A stretch of 31,247 nt of DNA from NCBI GenBank assembly GCA_964654815.1, contig CAZZLH010000015.1, positions 1 to 31,247 on the forward strand. Reading direction: 5' to 3'. Each line of letters begins with the position of its first letter. Position 1 is the first letter of the stretch. The notes beneath the pieces were generated by a model that searched no databases, was not told where the DNA came from, and worked only from the letters and a program-made list of their open reading frames with translations. Made by a program: the position numbers and the translations under genes. Of the stretch, positions 31,247-31,247 are shown piece by piece. Source of the DNA: ZLKRG08 sp964654815. Lineage in GTDB: Bacteria; Actinomycetota; Actinomycetes; Nanopelagicales; Nanopelagicaceae.

Positions 31247-31247
31247 C

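Noticed and set aside
1..31247. CRISPR arrays, insertion sequences, prophage or toxin-antitoxin pairs
   Set aside because: No regularly spaced repeats, transposase or integrase motifs, or paired small toxin-like genes were seen; the MazG here is the housekeeping pyrophosphohydrolase, not a toxin partner.

Overview
This window looks like a chromosomal piece of a small, streamlined, moderately low-GC actinobacterium, most like the freshwater Nanopelagicales (acI) lineage. The reasons are the gene order, the AT-leaning codon use, very short intergenic gaps and the gene families. The order fmdB, fthC, moeA-like, GNAT, sepX-like, pmt, rsmI, metG, tatD, rsmA, ispE, tRNA-Gln, glmU, prs, rplY, pth, mfd, mazG, eno, ftsB, DUF501, ppx resembles, from memory, the Mycobacterium tuberculosis block Rv0991c to Rv1026. 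The lineage call is inference. A run of exactly 100 N (22411-22510) shows the sequence is a scaffold with an unresolved gap.

Region 1 (1-6379) is the variable part. It holds a cut-off MMPL/RND permease, a possible 38-residue leaderless gene, an FmdB zinc-ribbon protein, a CopC-like membrane-anchored protein that has lost its copper ligands, a CopD-CtaG fusion, an EamA transporter and 5-formyl-THF cyclo-ligase.

Region 2 (6431-10029) is the most interesting. A shortened MoeA/gephyrin-like protein that lacks domain II and the usual catalytic motifs sits in one run with a GNAT acetyltransferase and a SepX/GlpR-like membrane protein. This suggests a cell-division module rather than molybdenum cofactor synthesis. 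A protein O-mannosyltransferase follows on the other strand.

Region 3 (10060-19605) is housekeeping: 16S rRNA methylation (rsmI, rsmA), metG, tatD, isoprenoid (ispE), a MarR regulator, tRNA-Gln, then glmU, prs, rplY and pth. Region 4 (19608-31246) holds ppc, the gap, mfd, a SurA-like lipoprotein, mazG, eno, ftsB, DUF501, ppx, a family-5 uracil-DNA glycosylase and a tRNA with a UAA anticodon.

Two themes cross the window. Several genes start 6-7 bases after a TANNNT -10 box, which predicts leaderless mRNAs, and this also helps choose starts. Convergent genes end within 0-4 bases of each other, or overlap, with no visible terminators. No CRISPR array, prophage, insertion sequence or classic defence system was seen.
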